Numbered from the stretch's first letter, positions 15,901-24,348 are shown. The stretch: DNA of 64,000 nt from Mucilaginibacter jinjuensis (GCF_028596025.1 NZ_CP117167.1:5704001-5768000); one strand, 5' to 3'. The notes: generated from the letters alone by a model not told the origin. Numbers and translations: made by a program.

Positions 15901-16455
15901 TTAGTTAAAGTCGGGGTAAAGCCCAATAACACATATCATATAAGTAAGCCCCATAAATGGTTGTCTGTTTTCATGGGCTGTACTTGCCCCCCCCGTGTAA
16001 CCCATATTATTCGAGATAGCTGTATCATTCAATGCCACTAATTCCTGCGTTGTATCTGATGCATTGTTAGGCAAGTACATCAAATCTTGCTGCCCTGTGC
16101 CAGGATCGGACGGGGCACCTATAAAGTTACCCGTTGCAACATTTACTGTTGCAGCCCCAATTGCTACATTAAATGAGTGCGAGTGTGTTGGGATATCTGC
16201 CTGTGTTAATACAACAGTTTCTGAACCTCCGGGCTGCGCCACAGGATAGCCTGTGGCATTGAAACCGTTTACCATAACCCGGCCTCTTAAGTCTGGTACA
16301 CCAAAAGTTGTTGAACCATTACCTCCGTACAGTGTACCTAACAATGCATATAACCCTTGGTACTGGCTAATTTGTAATAACCTGCCATCACATATTACAT
16401 AATTGTTTGGCGCATAATTTCCACCAAAAACCCTTATTTCTCCTAACGTATCCAT
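15901..16455 (-). CDS. Phage tail-collar / microcystin-dependent (MdpB-like) protein 3
   Basis: 184 aa. The tail-collar domain starts at once (MDTLGEIRVFGGNYAPNNYVICDGRLL), with the family hallmarks YQGLYALLGTLYGGNGSTTFGVPDLRGR, a His in the QADIPTHSHSFNV segment and the conserved end NRQPFMGLTYMICVIGLYP. Such proteins are related to the distal tip domain of phage short tail fibres and occur outside phages in tandem groups. There is no signal peptide. This is the last of three paralogues (17672 to 15901), with 38 bp between it and the preceding one. No other phage genes are present. Confidence 0.87.
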   Translation of the reverse strand: MDTLGEIRVFGGNYAPNNYVICDGRLLQISQYQGLYALLGTLYGGNGSTTFGVPDLRGRVMVNGFNATGYPVAQPGGSETVVLTQADIPTHSHSFNVAIGAATVNVATGNFIGAPSDPGTGQQDLMYLPNNASDTTQELVALNDTAISNNMGYTGGASTAHENRQPFMGLTYMICVIGLYPDFN

Positions 16456-16493
16456 GTTTTTAAGTTTTTTAAGTTTACAATTTCTTCCTATTA

Positions 16494-17051
16494 TTAATTA
16501 CGCATTGGGAATATTCCGGTTAATGCAATACATAACGTTACAGGCAAATAAGGCATCATATTGTTATGTGCACCATTGCCGCCACCAGTAATAGTAGTTG
16601 CTGTCAGGGGCACCAGTGTTGGTACAGGAGCCGGCGGTACAAATAAATTAATTGTATCTGTTGTTTGGTTAAGTATATTAGGTTGGGTAGCACTTAATTC
16701 GTTTCCAGCAACTGTGGTTGAAAGGGTAGCTGTACCAGAACCATTAGCCACGTTATAATTATGGGTATGTAATGGCGTTTGAGCTATAGTTAATTGTACT
16801 GTTGAGGTGCCAACTGTTTTACCATACACATAACTGGTACCAGTTTGGGCATTACCATAATTAACCATGGTTACACCATTTAAATTAGGTAAATTAAAAT
16901 TTGTACCTGGCGTACCTCCATAGGTTGTACCTATCAACGCATATAAGGCCTGGTATTGATTAAGTTGCAGAAGCTGCCCGTTACATGCGGCCCAGCCATT
17001 AGGTATTTTATTAAATGCAAATGCACGTATTTCGCCTACAAAAGGTTCCAT
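16494..17051 (-). CDS. Phage tail-collar / MdpB-like protein 2
   Basis: 185 aa, same architecture as its neighbours: MEPFVGEIRAFAFNKIPNGW, LLQLNQYQALYALIGTTYGG, a short LPNLNG motif, TPLHTHNYNV, and the conserved end NNMMPYLPVTLCIALTGIFP. The middle region (about 105-150) is Thr/Pro/Val-rich and differs from the paralogues, which is typical of a variable exposed segment. The three paralogues have diverged strongly while keeping the framework, so the triplication is old. Transcribed with proteins 1 and 3. Confidence 0.87.
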   Translation of the reverse strand: MEPFVGEIRAFAFNKIPNGWAACNGQLLQLNQYQALYALIGTTYGGTPGTNFNLPNLNGVTMVNYGNAQTGTSYVYGKTVGTSTVQLTIAQTPLHTHNYNVANGSGTATLSTTVAGNELSATQPNILNQTTDTINLFVPPAPVPTLVPLTATTITGGGNGAHNNMMPYLPVTLCIALTGIFPMRN

Positions 17052-17096
17052 AATATTAAATTTAAGAGATGTTTGTGATTGGTTGTTTAACTAAAA

Positions 17097-17672
17097 CTAC
17101 GGTTTAACAGGATACTCTTCTCCGTAAAGGCAAATACAATAATTTATAGCAACAGATGGTTGCATATTAGAATGTGCGCCGTTACCGCCCAGAGGCGAAA
17201 TTGCAGCTCCATTCAATTGCTGGATATCTGCCTGCGGAACCGGCAAATATGTTCTTACAACAAGAGGGTTAGGAGAGTGCGGTTCGTACATATTAGATAA
17301 AAAAGATCCAGGAGCCGTTGTGGCAGGCACATTAGTTACCTTAGTTACCGGGCTACTTGCTACTGCAGCATTAAACGTGTGGCTATGGTTGGTTTGCTGA
17401 TTATTCAAGGTAACGTTTTCTACCCCACCAACACCACCGGACGTGTAAACAGTGCCGCTGGTGGGCGATGTTCCTGTACCTACTACTACCCTGCCATTAA
17501 GATTAGGTAAGCCAAAAGTGTTTTTTCCATCTCCGCCATACATGGTGCCCAGGATAGAGTAAAGCGCCGGATTTTGTGTTATTGACACGAGTTGCCCATT
17601 ACATTGAGCCCACTGAGTGGGTGGGTACGAAAATGCGAATGCTCTGATTTCGCCGGTATAACAGTCTGCCAT
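17097..17672 (-). CDS. Phage tail-collar / MdpB-like protein 1
   Basis: 191 aa, first gene of the minus-strand locus. MADCYTGEIRAFAFSYPPTQW, LYSILGTMYGGDGKNTFGLPNLNGR, TNHSHTFNA and the end NMQPSVAINYCICLYG are all present. Residues about 100-150 form a Pro/Ala/Thr-rich variable insert. No signal peptide is visible, which fits a cytoplasmic or phage-tail-like assembly rather than an exported single protein. The gene follows a 339-bp AT-rich region that must hold the locus promoter. Confidence 0.87.
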   Translation of the reverse strand: MADCYTGEIRAFAFSYPPTQWAQCNGQLVSITQNPALYSILGTMYGGDGKNTFGLPNLNGRVVVGTGTSPTSGTVYTSGGVGGVENVTLNNQQTNHSHTFNAAVASSPVTKVTNVPATTAPGSFLSNMYEPHSPNPLVVRTYLPVPQADIQQLNGAAISPLGGNGAHSNMQPSVAINYCICLYGEEYPVKP

Positions 17673-18011
17673 ACAATTAAAAATTAAGTGTTAAAAAATA
17701 TGTTTAAAGATTGTTTAAAGATTAGTTTACTAACTCGGGATGGGTCAGTATTTGATTTCTATTGATTTAGGTTAGTATTGGGTTTTGGTTAGATTTATAG
17801 CAATTTAGAATACATATTTCAATATTCAAATAGCATATCTTAAAAATTACAAACTTTTTTATAGTGAATTACTAACCGAAGTTGATAAGTTTTCATATTA
17901 ATCCTTCACCATTAAAGTGAGTCATATTATCAAACATTAACACGATAATTTATGTTGACGAGTTACACTTCAAAGGTTAACCCCGTCTAAAACTTTAAAC
18001 AAACTTTACAA
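17673..18011. other. AT-rich intergenic region between the MdpB locus and the SIMPL gene
   Basis: A divergent 339-bp spacer, very AT-rich, with no ORF of interest. It must carry the promoters of both the MdpB locus (minus strand) and the SIMPL gene (plus strand). I find only imperfect -7 candidates such as TAATCTTT on the minus strand at about 17720-17727. A repeated GATTGTTTAAAGATT-type sequence stands at 17708-17725. Confidence 0.5.
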
Positions 18012-18713
18012 ATGAAACGATTACTATTAATTGCAGCTTTAACTACATTTACATTCGCTGCGTTTGCACAAACACCCGACCTTCGCCGCAAAATTGAAGT
18101 ATCTGGTACCGCCGAACAGGAGGTTACCCCAGATATTATCTATGTATCCATTTCCCTGAAAGAATATATCGATGGTAAAAACAAAACCACTATTGATGCG
18201 CTGGAGCGTCAGTTGCAAAAAGCTGTTGCCGATGCCGGTGTACCTAAGGAAGATTTTACCATCAATAACCTGTCTTCTTACAACTACACCGTTCAGAAGA
18301 AAAAGAACCCCGACTTTCTGGCCAGCAAACAATACCGCATTAAGTTTCACGACCTGAATGCTTTTAACCAGATTATGGCTTCTGTTGATGCCAAAGGTGT
18401 TCAAAGCACTAACATCGACAGCTACGATTACTCGAAAATTGAGTCGTTAAAAAAAGACCTGAAAGTTAAAGCCCTGTTAGCTGCCAAAGAAAAAGCTACC
18501 TATCTGTTAACCGCCATTGGCGATCATTTAGGTAGTGCGCTGGATATCCAGGAAGTGTCAAATGATGTTTATCCTCAGCCGGTTTATCGTACTAATGTAA
18601 TGATGATGAAAAGTAATGCCTTAGCAGCAGATACCGTACAACCAGATGATATCGACGTTAAGAAGATTAAATTAAGTTCACAGATGAATGTTACTTTCGA
18701 GATTGTGAAGTAA
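18012..18713 (+). CDS. SIMPL (DUF541) domain periplasmic protein
   Basis: 233 aa. Signal peptide 1-19 (cut after AFAAFAQ). Residues about 28-230 form the SIMPL domain: KIEVSGTAEQEVTPDIIYVSISLKEY is the classic start, followed by the ALERQLQKAV helix and the second half KALLAAKEKATYLLTAIGDHLG. Proteins of this family (e.g. E. coli YggE) are periplasmic or envelope-associated and linked to oxidative stress, but their molecular function is not established. Monocistronic with a strong terminator. Confidence 0.9.
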   Translation: MKRLLLIAALTTFTFAAFAQTPDLRRKIEVSGTAEQEVTPDIIYVSISLKEYIDGKNKTTIDALERQLQKAVADAGVPKEDFTINNLSSYNYTVQKKKNPDFLASKQYRIKFHDLNAFNQIMASVDAKGVQSTNIDSYDYSKIESLKKDLKVKALLAAKEKATYLLTAIGDHLGSALDIQEVSNDVYPQPVYRTNVMMMKSNALAADTVQPDDIDVKKIKLSSQMNVTFEIVK

Positions 18714-18737
18714 CGGTCGAATAATATTTTTACGAAG

Positions 18738-18767
18738 AAAGCCCATCAGTTTACGCTGATGGGCTTT
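18738..18767 (+). terminator. Terminator of the SIMPL gene
   Basis: AAAGCCCATCAG, loop TTTACG, CTGATGGGCTTT: a 12-bp perfect stem, with a short broken T run. Confidence 0.85.
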
Positions 18768-18780
18768 GTTGTTTATTTCC

Positions 18781-18848
18781 GTAGAGGCACAATACTTTGT
18801 GTCTCCTGTAAACCCTCTCATCAGAGACAAAAAGTATTGTGTCTCTAC
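18781..18848. repeat. Palindromic repeat with GTAGAG...CTCTAC ends
   Basis: The 25-base arms 18781-18805 and 18824-18848 are inverted copies with two mismatches (core CACAATACTTT). Elements with GTAGAGACnCAATAC ends are common in Bacteroidota intergenic spaces. It lies between the terminator of one gene and the 3' end of the convergent GT39 gene. Confidence 0.8.
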
Positions 18849-18856
18849 TATTAAAT

Positions 18857-20548
18857 CTACTTTATCTTCAACAAATAATGCTTCTCTAAAACCTGCGGCC
18901 TTGTAGCCGGGTTTAAAAACTTAGCGGTTAGGCGGGTAATACCATAATCATCGTGCCCGAAAGCGGTTGTAGTGGTTAAACCTACCTGCTCTAGCTGATC
19001 TTTACCCTGCTCGGTGGTGTAAATCCAGAATTGCTTTTTGGTGGTATCGGCGTAAGCCTTAACCGTATCAATGCCATTCATGGCTGGTGTTAAATGCTGC
19101 GAATGAAAGTTAAACGAAGAGCTATGGATATTGAAGTTATAAATAGAGCCTTGCGGGATATTTTTCTCATAAGCTATTTTACCCAATGAAACACCCGATT
19201 GATAATCATTTAGCAATTGCATGTAAACGTTACCATTAAGCAACACATTGGTAAGCGAAGCCAGCAGGGTTGATACAATAACAATTTTGTTAAACGGTAC
19301 ATTAGGCTTAATAATCACATAAACCATAATACCCAACAATGCAACCGATACAATACCTACTAATACAGATTGCACCGGGAAACACCACAGGTTCAATAAT
19401 ATCAACAGAAACAACACTGCGCCCATTACAAAGTATTGCACGTACAAGCTGTATTTTAAAGTGGTTACTTTATTTTCATCGGCCTTTTGCACCAGCATGC
19501 CTGCCGTTAACACCGCAAAAATGGGGAACAGCACATTTAAATAATGCGGCAACTGGTAGCCCGATGACGATATAATAGCGAAGATGATTACGATGGTACC
19601 CACAGTAAGCAGCTCTGCTTTTTTAATGTAGGCGAACTTGGTTTTGATAAAGAAAGCGACTTTATCGAAAAATGCATAATAGGTCAGCAGACACCAGGGC
19701 AAAAACGCCCAAAGTGTGGTATGGAAAAAGAAAAAGTAATCCTTATGCCCCTTACCCCATTTCTTACCTTCCAGGCGTTCAAAGTTTTGCGACCACATAA
19801 TGAACTTTACACCCGACACATGGTTCATTCCGCGCACTATCTTTTCGGGGTGCAAATCGTACTGTAGATAATAGCAGTACACACAAGGCGAAATAAATAC
19901 GCCCCAAAGCAACAGCACCACAATCCACTGCCAGTCGAACATACGTTTCCAGTTACGTTGGTACAGCAGTAAAAAGAACAGGGCTACACAAGGCATCACA
20001 AAGCCTATCATTCCCTTAGTACAAAAGCCAATGGCAAGGCCCAAAGCAGCCAGTATGTAATTATACCATTTGTTCAAATACACAGCTTCTACCAGTTGCC
20101 AGGTTGCCAGCACAATGCCACTCATTAGCAGGGCATCCATACGTACATCGTTATTGGCTAAAAATTCGGCTTGTGCAGCAGCTACTATTAAAGCTGCCAG
20201 CAAACCCGTTTCCTGGTTGTAAAGCAACTTGGCTAAACGAAAGGTTGAGTATACGGCCAAAATGCTCATCAGAAATGATGGGATCTTGTAAGCCATATCA
20301 GTTACACCGAATATGTTGTACGATAAGGCCACCAACCAGAAATGCAGATGAGGTTTATCGAGGTAGTCTTTCCCGAGGTCGTCAACCAAATTCACATAGT
20401 CGTGGTGCTGAAACATGTGCAGGGCAATGTTGGCGTGGTGCGAGGCATCTTCGTCCATCAAGGGCACAAATAACCCGAACACATAAGCCACAAACAGCGC
20501 TGCAAATAACCAGAAATAAACAGAAACGTTAATTTTTTGATGAGTCAT
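18857..20548 (-). CDS. GT39/GT83-type membrane glycosyltransferase (ArnT-like)
   Basis: 563 aa with at least ten membrane helices in the first 420 residues and a periplasmic C-terminal domain. Family marks in the first periplasmic loop are MDEDASHHANIA (about 31-42, the acidic DE pair essential in PMT/ArnT enzymes) and DYLDKPHLHFWL (about 62-73). Such enzymes transfer a sugar from a polyprenyl-phosphate donor to lipid A, other lipids or proteins at the outer face of the inner membrane. The acceptor here is unknown and no donor-synthesis genes are adjacent. It stands alone, with a -7 element upstream. Confidence 0.87.
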   Translation of the reverse strand: MTHQKINVSVYFWLFAALFVAYVFGLFVPLMDEDASHHANIALHMFQHHDYVNLVDDLGKDYLDKPHLHFWLVALSYNIFGVTDMAYKIPSFLMSILAVYSTFRLAKLLYNQETGLLAALIVAAAQAEFLANNDVRMDALLMSGIVLATWQLVEAVYLNKWYNYILAALGLAIGFCTKGMIGFVMPCVALFFLLLYQRNWKRMFDWQWIVVLLLWGVFISPCVYCYYLQYDLHPEKIVRGMNHVSGVKFIMWSQNFERLEGKKWGKGHKDYFFFFHTTLWAFLPWCLLTYYAFFDKVAFFIKTKFAYIKKAELLTVGTIVIIFAIISSSGYQLPHYLNVLFPIFAVLTAGMLVQKADENKVTTLKYSLYVQYFVMGAVLFLLILLNLWCFPVQSVLVGIVSVALLGIMVYVIIKPNVPFNKIVIVSTLLASLTNVLLNGNVYMQLLNDYQSGVSLGKIAYEKNIPQGSIYNFNIHSSSFNFHSQHLTPAMNGIDTVKAYADTTKKQFWIYTTEQGKDQLEQVGLTTTTAFGHDDYGITRLTAKFLNPATRPQVLEKHYLLKIK

Positions 20549-20597
20549 GCTTAAAATATAACGGCCACAGCTCTATACCGTTACCCGTGTTAAGGTG

Positions 20598-20605
20598 CAA
20601 AATTA
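20598..20605 (-). promoter_or_regulatory. -7 element for the GT39 gene
   Basis: Read on the minus strand, TAATTTTG followed by CACC, matching TAnnTTTG and nearly identical to the ileS element (TATTTTTG CACC). It lies 49 bases before the ATG. Confidence 0.6.
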
Positions 20606-20689
20606 AGCAAATAATCAGTATTGCCTCTTGGCCTTAACAAAACATTAACTTATATCCTACGTTAATATTTTATCTAATGACGAAACACT

Positions 20690-20926
20690 ATGAGCAAAAT
20701 CAAATATATCGCGCTTGCCTCAGTGCTTACATTTAGCATAGCGGCGTGTAACGAAAACCGCAATTCGGCCACATTAGGCAATAGTACCGATACTACTAAC
20801 GTAGAAAAAGGTGGTTCTGAAACCTCATCTCATGATACCGCCAAAAGCTCAGGTACCGACTCAACTGTACATGGAAACGCTAACCCAACAGGGCAAATGG
20901 GTGGTGATACAACAAAACGTAAATAA
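20690..20926 (+). CDS. Small low-complexity lipoprotein
   Basis: 78 aa. Residues 1-20 form a lipoprotein signal peptide with lipobox IAAC (Cys20). The mature part is hydrophilic, built of Ser, Thr, Asp, Gly and Asn with an acid/amide bias (NSTDTTN, GGSETSSHD, SGTDSTVHGN), and probably disordered. Such tails are common in Sphingobacteriaceae lipoproteins of unknown role. Alone on its transcript; no catalytic motif. Confidence 0.75.
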   Translation: MSKIKYIALASVLTFSIAACNENRNSATLGNSTDTTNVEKGGSETSSHDTAKSSGTDSTVHGNANPTGQMGGDTTKRK

Positions 20927-21057
20927 TGTTTAACAATAACATAACTTATTGTTATTATTTTACGTAGAGAGGAAAGTTTTTAATTAAATTAAAGATAAGT
21001 GCTTGACAAACTGGTTTTTGCACGTTACCTTTATCACTCCTAATTTGTTTATTTGCG

Positions 21058-21474
21058 ATGATCCGTATTAAGGCCAAGAAGATACTATTGGTTGCGCCGG
21101 AGATTTTTTCGAAGCCGCTGCTAAATACCAAAAATGAAGTGAAGCATGTAACCCATGCCAGTCAGATTTTCCCGGTGATGTATGATATGAACCCCGATTT
21201 GATCGTGTTTGATTACGAGCATTTAGGCCCCGATTTTGAGAGAGTACTGAGACGCATCAGAACAAATTCTTTCTATGACAAAACAAAAATTTGCTGTTAT
21301 AAACCCAAAGCAGAACGTAAAACGGACAGCTTGTTATCTGCCTTAGGTGTTAACTATTTCTTGCACGAAACTGTTACCCCTGCCTATACCGACTATTACA
21401 CCAGTAATTTCACCCTGCCCGAAAGCATCAGCATGCTGTTTAAATCGGCAGTGCTGAATATCTCGATGTCGTAA
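21058..21474 (+). CDS. Degenerate receiver-domain (pseudo-response-regulator) protein
   Basis: 138 aa. The alternating beta/alpha pattern of a receiver domain is visible: KKILLVAPE (beta1), DLIVFDYEHLGPDFERVLRRIR (beta3 with the phospho-acceptor-like Asp at about 59), TKICCYKPK (beta4). The acidic pair after beta1 that binds Mg2+ is replaced by Ala-Pro and the conserved Thr/Ser and Lys are unclear, so canonical phosphorylation is doubtful. It may act as a phosphorylation-independent partner. It is not linked to a kinase gene. A 52-bp palindromic terminator follows. Confidence 0.65.
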   Translation: MIRIKAKKILLVAPEIFSKPLLNTKNEVKHVTHASQIFPVMYDMNPDLIVFDYEHLGPDFERVLRRIRTNSFYDKTKICCYKPKAERKTDSLLSALGVNYFLHETVTPAYTDYYTSNFTLPESISMLFKSAVLNISMS

Positions 21475-21488
21475 ATCGGCATATAAAA

Positions 21489-21540
21489 TAATAAAAAGAA
21501 AGGCTGCTATGTAATTACATAGCAGCCTTTCTTTTTATTA
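21489..21540. terminator. Bidirectional terminator: 52-bp perfect palindrome
   Basis: 21489-21514 is the exact reverse complement of 21515-21540 with no unpaired loop bases in the DNA. It has a GC-rich core (GGCTGCTATG) and A/T runs at both ends, placed between a plus-strand gene and the convergent serS. Confidence 0.93.
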
Positions 21541-21628
21541 CATGTAAATCCGAAACGGCACAGCCCTCTTGAAGGCCTCTAAAAAACAGCTTGAAACCTG
21601 AAAAATCGAAATTCCGACATCCGAAATC

Positions 21629-22900
21629 CTAATTAATCCACTCAAACTTAGTATAAGGCACCAGCACTTCAGGGATCTTAATACCTTCCGGTGTTTGGTT
21701 GTTTTCTAATAGTGTAGCCACAATACGCGGTAAAGCCAATGCACTGCCATTTAAGGTGTGCGGCAATTGTGTTTTACCTTCCGCATTACGGAAACGTAAT
21801 TTTAAGCGGTTTGACTGGAAGGTTTCGAAGTTTGATACTGATGATACCTCTAACCAGCGGCATTGTGCGGCGCTGTAGGTTTCCATATCGTAAGTTAAGG
21901 CCGATGTAAAGCCCATATCGCCACCGCATAAACGTAATACACGGTAAGGCAGGCCAAGCTTTTGTAATAAACTTTGCACGTGTAAGCTCATTTGTTCCAG
22001 CACATCATAAGATGTTTCGGGGTTTACAACCTGTACAATTTCTACCTTATCAAACTGATGTAAGCGGTTTAAACCACGCACGTGAGCACCGTAAGATCCC
22101 GCTTCGCGACGGAAACATGGTGTATAACCACAGTTCATTACCGGCAGCTCATCGGCCTTTAAAATTACATCGCGGTAAAGGTTAGTGATCGGCACCTCGG
22201 CAGTAGGTATCAGGTACAGGTTATCTACGCCTACGTAGTACATCTGGCCTTCTTTATCAGGTAGCTGCCCTGTACCAAAGCCAGATGCTTCATTAACCAG
22301 TAATGGCAGCATACGCTCATCGTAACCCGCTTTTTCGGCTTCATCTAAAAAGAAAGCAATTAAAGCGCGTTGCAATTTTGAGCCTTTACCTTTATAAACC
22401 GGGAAACCTGCTCCGGTAATTTTAACGCCTAATTCAAAATCAATCAGGTTATATTTTGCGGCCAGCTCCCAGTGTGGCAATGCACCTTCCGGTAAAGTTG
22501 GCTTATCACCGTTCTCTAAAACAACTTCATTTTCTTCGGGAGTGATACCTTTAGGCACAGAGCTATGCGGCAGGTTAGGCAACAATACAATTTTTTGTTG
22601 CAGTTCTGCTTCTATCTGGCTTAGCTCTTCGCCCAGTTGTTTAATCTCTTCTTTCCATGCGCCAGAGTTAGCTTTAATAGCTTCGGCCTCTTCTTTTTTG
22701 CCGGTACGCATTAACTCGCCAATCTGCTTTGCTGCTGCATTAGCCTCGGCGGATACATTATCTAAACGGTTCTGAGTCTGGCGACGGTTATCATCTAATC
22801 TAATTACTTCATCAACCAGGTCCGTTTGCTTGAAATTTTTTACAGCCAAACGTTCTAAAACCTGTTCCCTGTTATCGCGGATATAACTAACTTGCAGCAT
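21629..22900 (-). CDS. serS: Seryl-tRNA synthetase
   Basis: 423 aa, class II synthetase charging tRNA-Ser (and tRNA-Sec where present). An N-terminal long coiled-coil arm at about 30-105 (RRQTQNRLDNVSAEANAAAKQIG, then KKEEAEAIKANSGAWKEEIKQL) reaches the long variable arm of tRNA-Ser. The catalytic domain has TAEVPITNLYRDVIL, motif 2 with CFRREAGSYGAHVRGLNRLHQFDKVE, and motif 3 HTLNGSALALPRIVATLLEN. Standard length and complete. Preceded by a -7 element; divergent from rsmI. Confidence 0.97.
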   Translation of the reverse strand: MLQVSYIRDNREQVLERLAVKNFKQTDLVDEVIRLDDNRRQTQNRLDNVSAEANAAAKQIGELMRTGKKEEAEAIKANSGAWKEEIKQLGEELSQIEAELQQKIVLLPNLPHSSVPKGITPEENEVVLENGDKPTLPEGALPHWELAAKYNLIDFELGVKITGAGFPVYKGKGSKLQRALIAFFLDEAEKAGYDERMLPLLVNEASGFGTGQLPDKEGQMYYVGVDNLYLIPTAEVPITNLYRDVILKADELPVMNCGYTPCFRREAGSYGAHVRGLNRLHQFDKVEIVQVVNPETSYDVLEQMSLHVQSLLQKLGLPYRVLRLCGGDMGFTSALTYDMETYSAAQCRWLEVSSVSNFETFQSNRLKLRFRNAEGKTQLPHTLNGSALALPRIVATLLENNQTPEGIKIPEVLVPYTKFEWIN

Positions 22901-22919
22901 TATTTTATTTTTTGAACAA

Positions 22920-22927
22920 CAAAGATA
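22920..22927 (-). promoter_or_regulatory. -7 element of the serS promoter
   Basis: On the minus strand TATCTTTG, a perfect TAnnTTTG, 19 bases before the serS ATG. No clear TTG is found at the expected distance. Confidence 0.6.
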
Positions 22928-23027
22928 TAATAATCAGAGGTCTGTTGCGTGTTGTCTGTTGCCAGTTTTTTAAGTTAAATAACCAACACACCTCAGACAC
23001 TCGCACAAAAAAACACGCAACTGAACA

Positions 23028-23702
23028 ATGACCGGTAAACTTTACTTAGTACCCACGCCCATAGGCAACCTGGAGGACATTACCCTCCGTGCCATCCGCA
23101 TATTAAAGGAGGCCGATATTATTTTGGCCGAAGATACCCGCACCTCTGCCCCGCTGCTTAAACATTTGGGGATTGAGAAACGAGTATTCGCCCACCATCA
23201 GCATAACGAGCACCAGGCATCTGCCGAGATTGTCCGTTTTTTGAAGGAAGGCAAAAATATTGCGCTCATCTCTGATGCGGGCACACCTGCTATTTCCGAC
23301 CCGGGTTTCTTTCTTGTCCGCGAAGCCATAAAAAATGAGATTGATGTAGAATGTCTGCCCGGCGCTACGGCATTTGTGCCCGCACTGGTAAACTCGGGTT
23401 TCCCTACCGATCGCTTTTGTTTCGAAGGATTTTTACCGTTGAAAAAAGGCCGCCAAACCCGTTACAAGGTTTTGGCTGAAGAAGAACGCACCATTATATT
23501 CTACGAATCACCACACCGGTTAATGAAATCACTCGAAGAAATGATCACGTACTGGGGTGCCGATCGCCAGATCTCCGTTTCGCGCGAACTCACCAAAATG
23601 TTCGAAGAAACCGTACGCGGTACGGTAGAAGAAGTAAAAACCTATTTTGAAAGCCACCCTATTAAAGGTGAATTTGTGATTTGTGTGAAGGGGAAAGAAT
23701 AA
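23028..23702 (+). CDS. rsmI: 16S rRNA (cytidine(1402)-2'-O)-methyltransferase
   Basis: 224 aa tetrapyrrole-methylase-fold enzyme that 2'-O-methylates C1402 in the decoding centre of 16S rRNA using SAM. Diagnostic sequences are LYLVPTPIGNLEDITLRA (residues 5-22), the AEDTRTS motif, ISDAGTPAISDPGF and LPGATAFVPALVNSG. It is somewhat shorter than the E. coli protein (lacking the small C-terminal extension), as is usual here. The stop codon abuts the stop of the convergent PIN-domain gene with no spacer. Confidence 0.95.
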   Translation: MTGKLYLVPTPIGNLEDITLRAIRILKEADIILAEDTRTSAPLLKHLGIEKRVFAHHQHNEHQASAEIVRFLKEGKNIALISDAGTPAISDPGFFLVREAIKNEIDVECLPGATAFVPALVNSGFPTDRFCFEGFLPLKKGRQTRYKVLAEEERTIIFYESPHRLMKSLEEMITYWGADRQISVSRELTKMFEETVRGTVEEVKTYFESHPIKGEFVICVKGKE

Positions 23703-24086
23703 TTATACCCAAGTTATATCAGCGGGATAATTCTTAAACTTGCTATCTCGTGTGATTAGTTTTAATTTCTCATGAATAGCCTGAGCTATTATAATACGAT
23801 CAAAAGGGTCATTATGAATATCAGGCAGTGCTAATAATGCTTGAAGATGAGAGAACTCAATTGGTAGAATTTCAATATTTGTATTACGCAAAATCTCTTT
23901 TAGCTCACTAAATTCAGATTGGAGCGGTAATTTTCCTAAACTGTGTTTAATCGCAATTTCCCACAAACTTGCAATGCTTAAAAAAATCTTATTATCAGGG
24001 TCTTTAATTTTGTTAATTAAATCCTGATCTAATTCTTCGCCATTAATGAACCACAACAGTATATGAGTATCTAAAAGATAATCCAT
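23703..24086 (-). CDS. PIN-domain toxin (VapC-like) of a type II toxin-antitoxin pair
   Basis: 127 aa PIN domain, a putative RNase. The acidic metal-binding residues are in place: Asp6 in MDYLLDTHILLW, Glu in IASLWEIAIK (about residue 43), and Asp in NDPFDRIIIAQA (about 92-95), followed by LITRDSKF (Asp about 115). It overlaps the antitoxin gene by one base (TAATG) and its stop lies immediately beside that of rsmI. The coding sequence is more AT-rich than its neighbours, compatible with acquisition. Target RNA unknown. Confidence 0.88.
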   Translation of the reverse strand: MDYLLDTHILLWFINGEELDQDLINKIKDPDNKIFLSIASLWEIAIKHSLGKLPLQSEFSELKEILRNTNIEILPIEFSHLQALLALPDIHNDPFDRIIIAQAIHEKLKLITRDSKFKNYPADITWV

Positions 24087-24289
24087 TACATATAGTCTTT
24101 AAAAACATCTAATGGCTCATCAAAATCAGGAGGAATTATAAAAAAACCTTTTGCATATCCATATACACGCTCTTTCTTCTCGGCTTTCTTTTCAGCTTTT
24201 TGCTTTAAAAACTCCACAAAGTCAGAAACCTCTTCCTTTAGGTTTTCGGGCAGCGCTATGATGCTATTATATAAATCTAAATCGCTCAT
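24086..24289 (-). CDS. DUF2281-type antitoxin
   Basis: 67 aa. The short motif LPENLKEEVSDFVEFLKQK (about 13-31) is typical of DUF2281 antitoxins that pair with PIN toxins. It is followed by a Lys/Glu helix (AEKKAEKKERVYGYAKG) and a hydrophobic Pro/Asp/Phe tail (FFIIPPDFDEPLDVFKDYM), the likely toxin-neutralising peptide that wraps the PIN active site. First gene of the two-gene operon; translation is coupled to the toxin through the one-base overlap. Confidence 0.87.
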   Translation of the reverse strand: MSDLDLYNSIIALPENLKEEVSDFVEFLKQKAEKKAEKKERVYGYAKGFFIIPPDFDEPLDVFKDYM

Positions 24290-24348
24290 TGTAATCTAAT
24301 TTACGAATCATTTATAATAAAAGCATAATTTTAGCCAATAGTTTACCT

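Noticed and set aside
15901..17672. Prophage or tailocin
   Set aside because: Only tail-collar-type proteins are present; there are no capsid, terminase, tube, sheath, baseplate or lysis genes in the neighbourhood.
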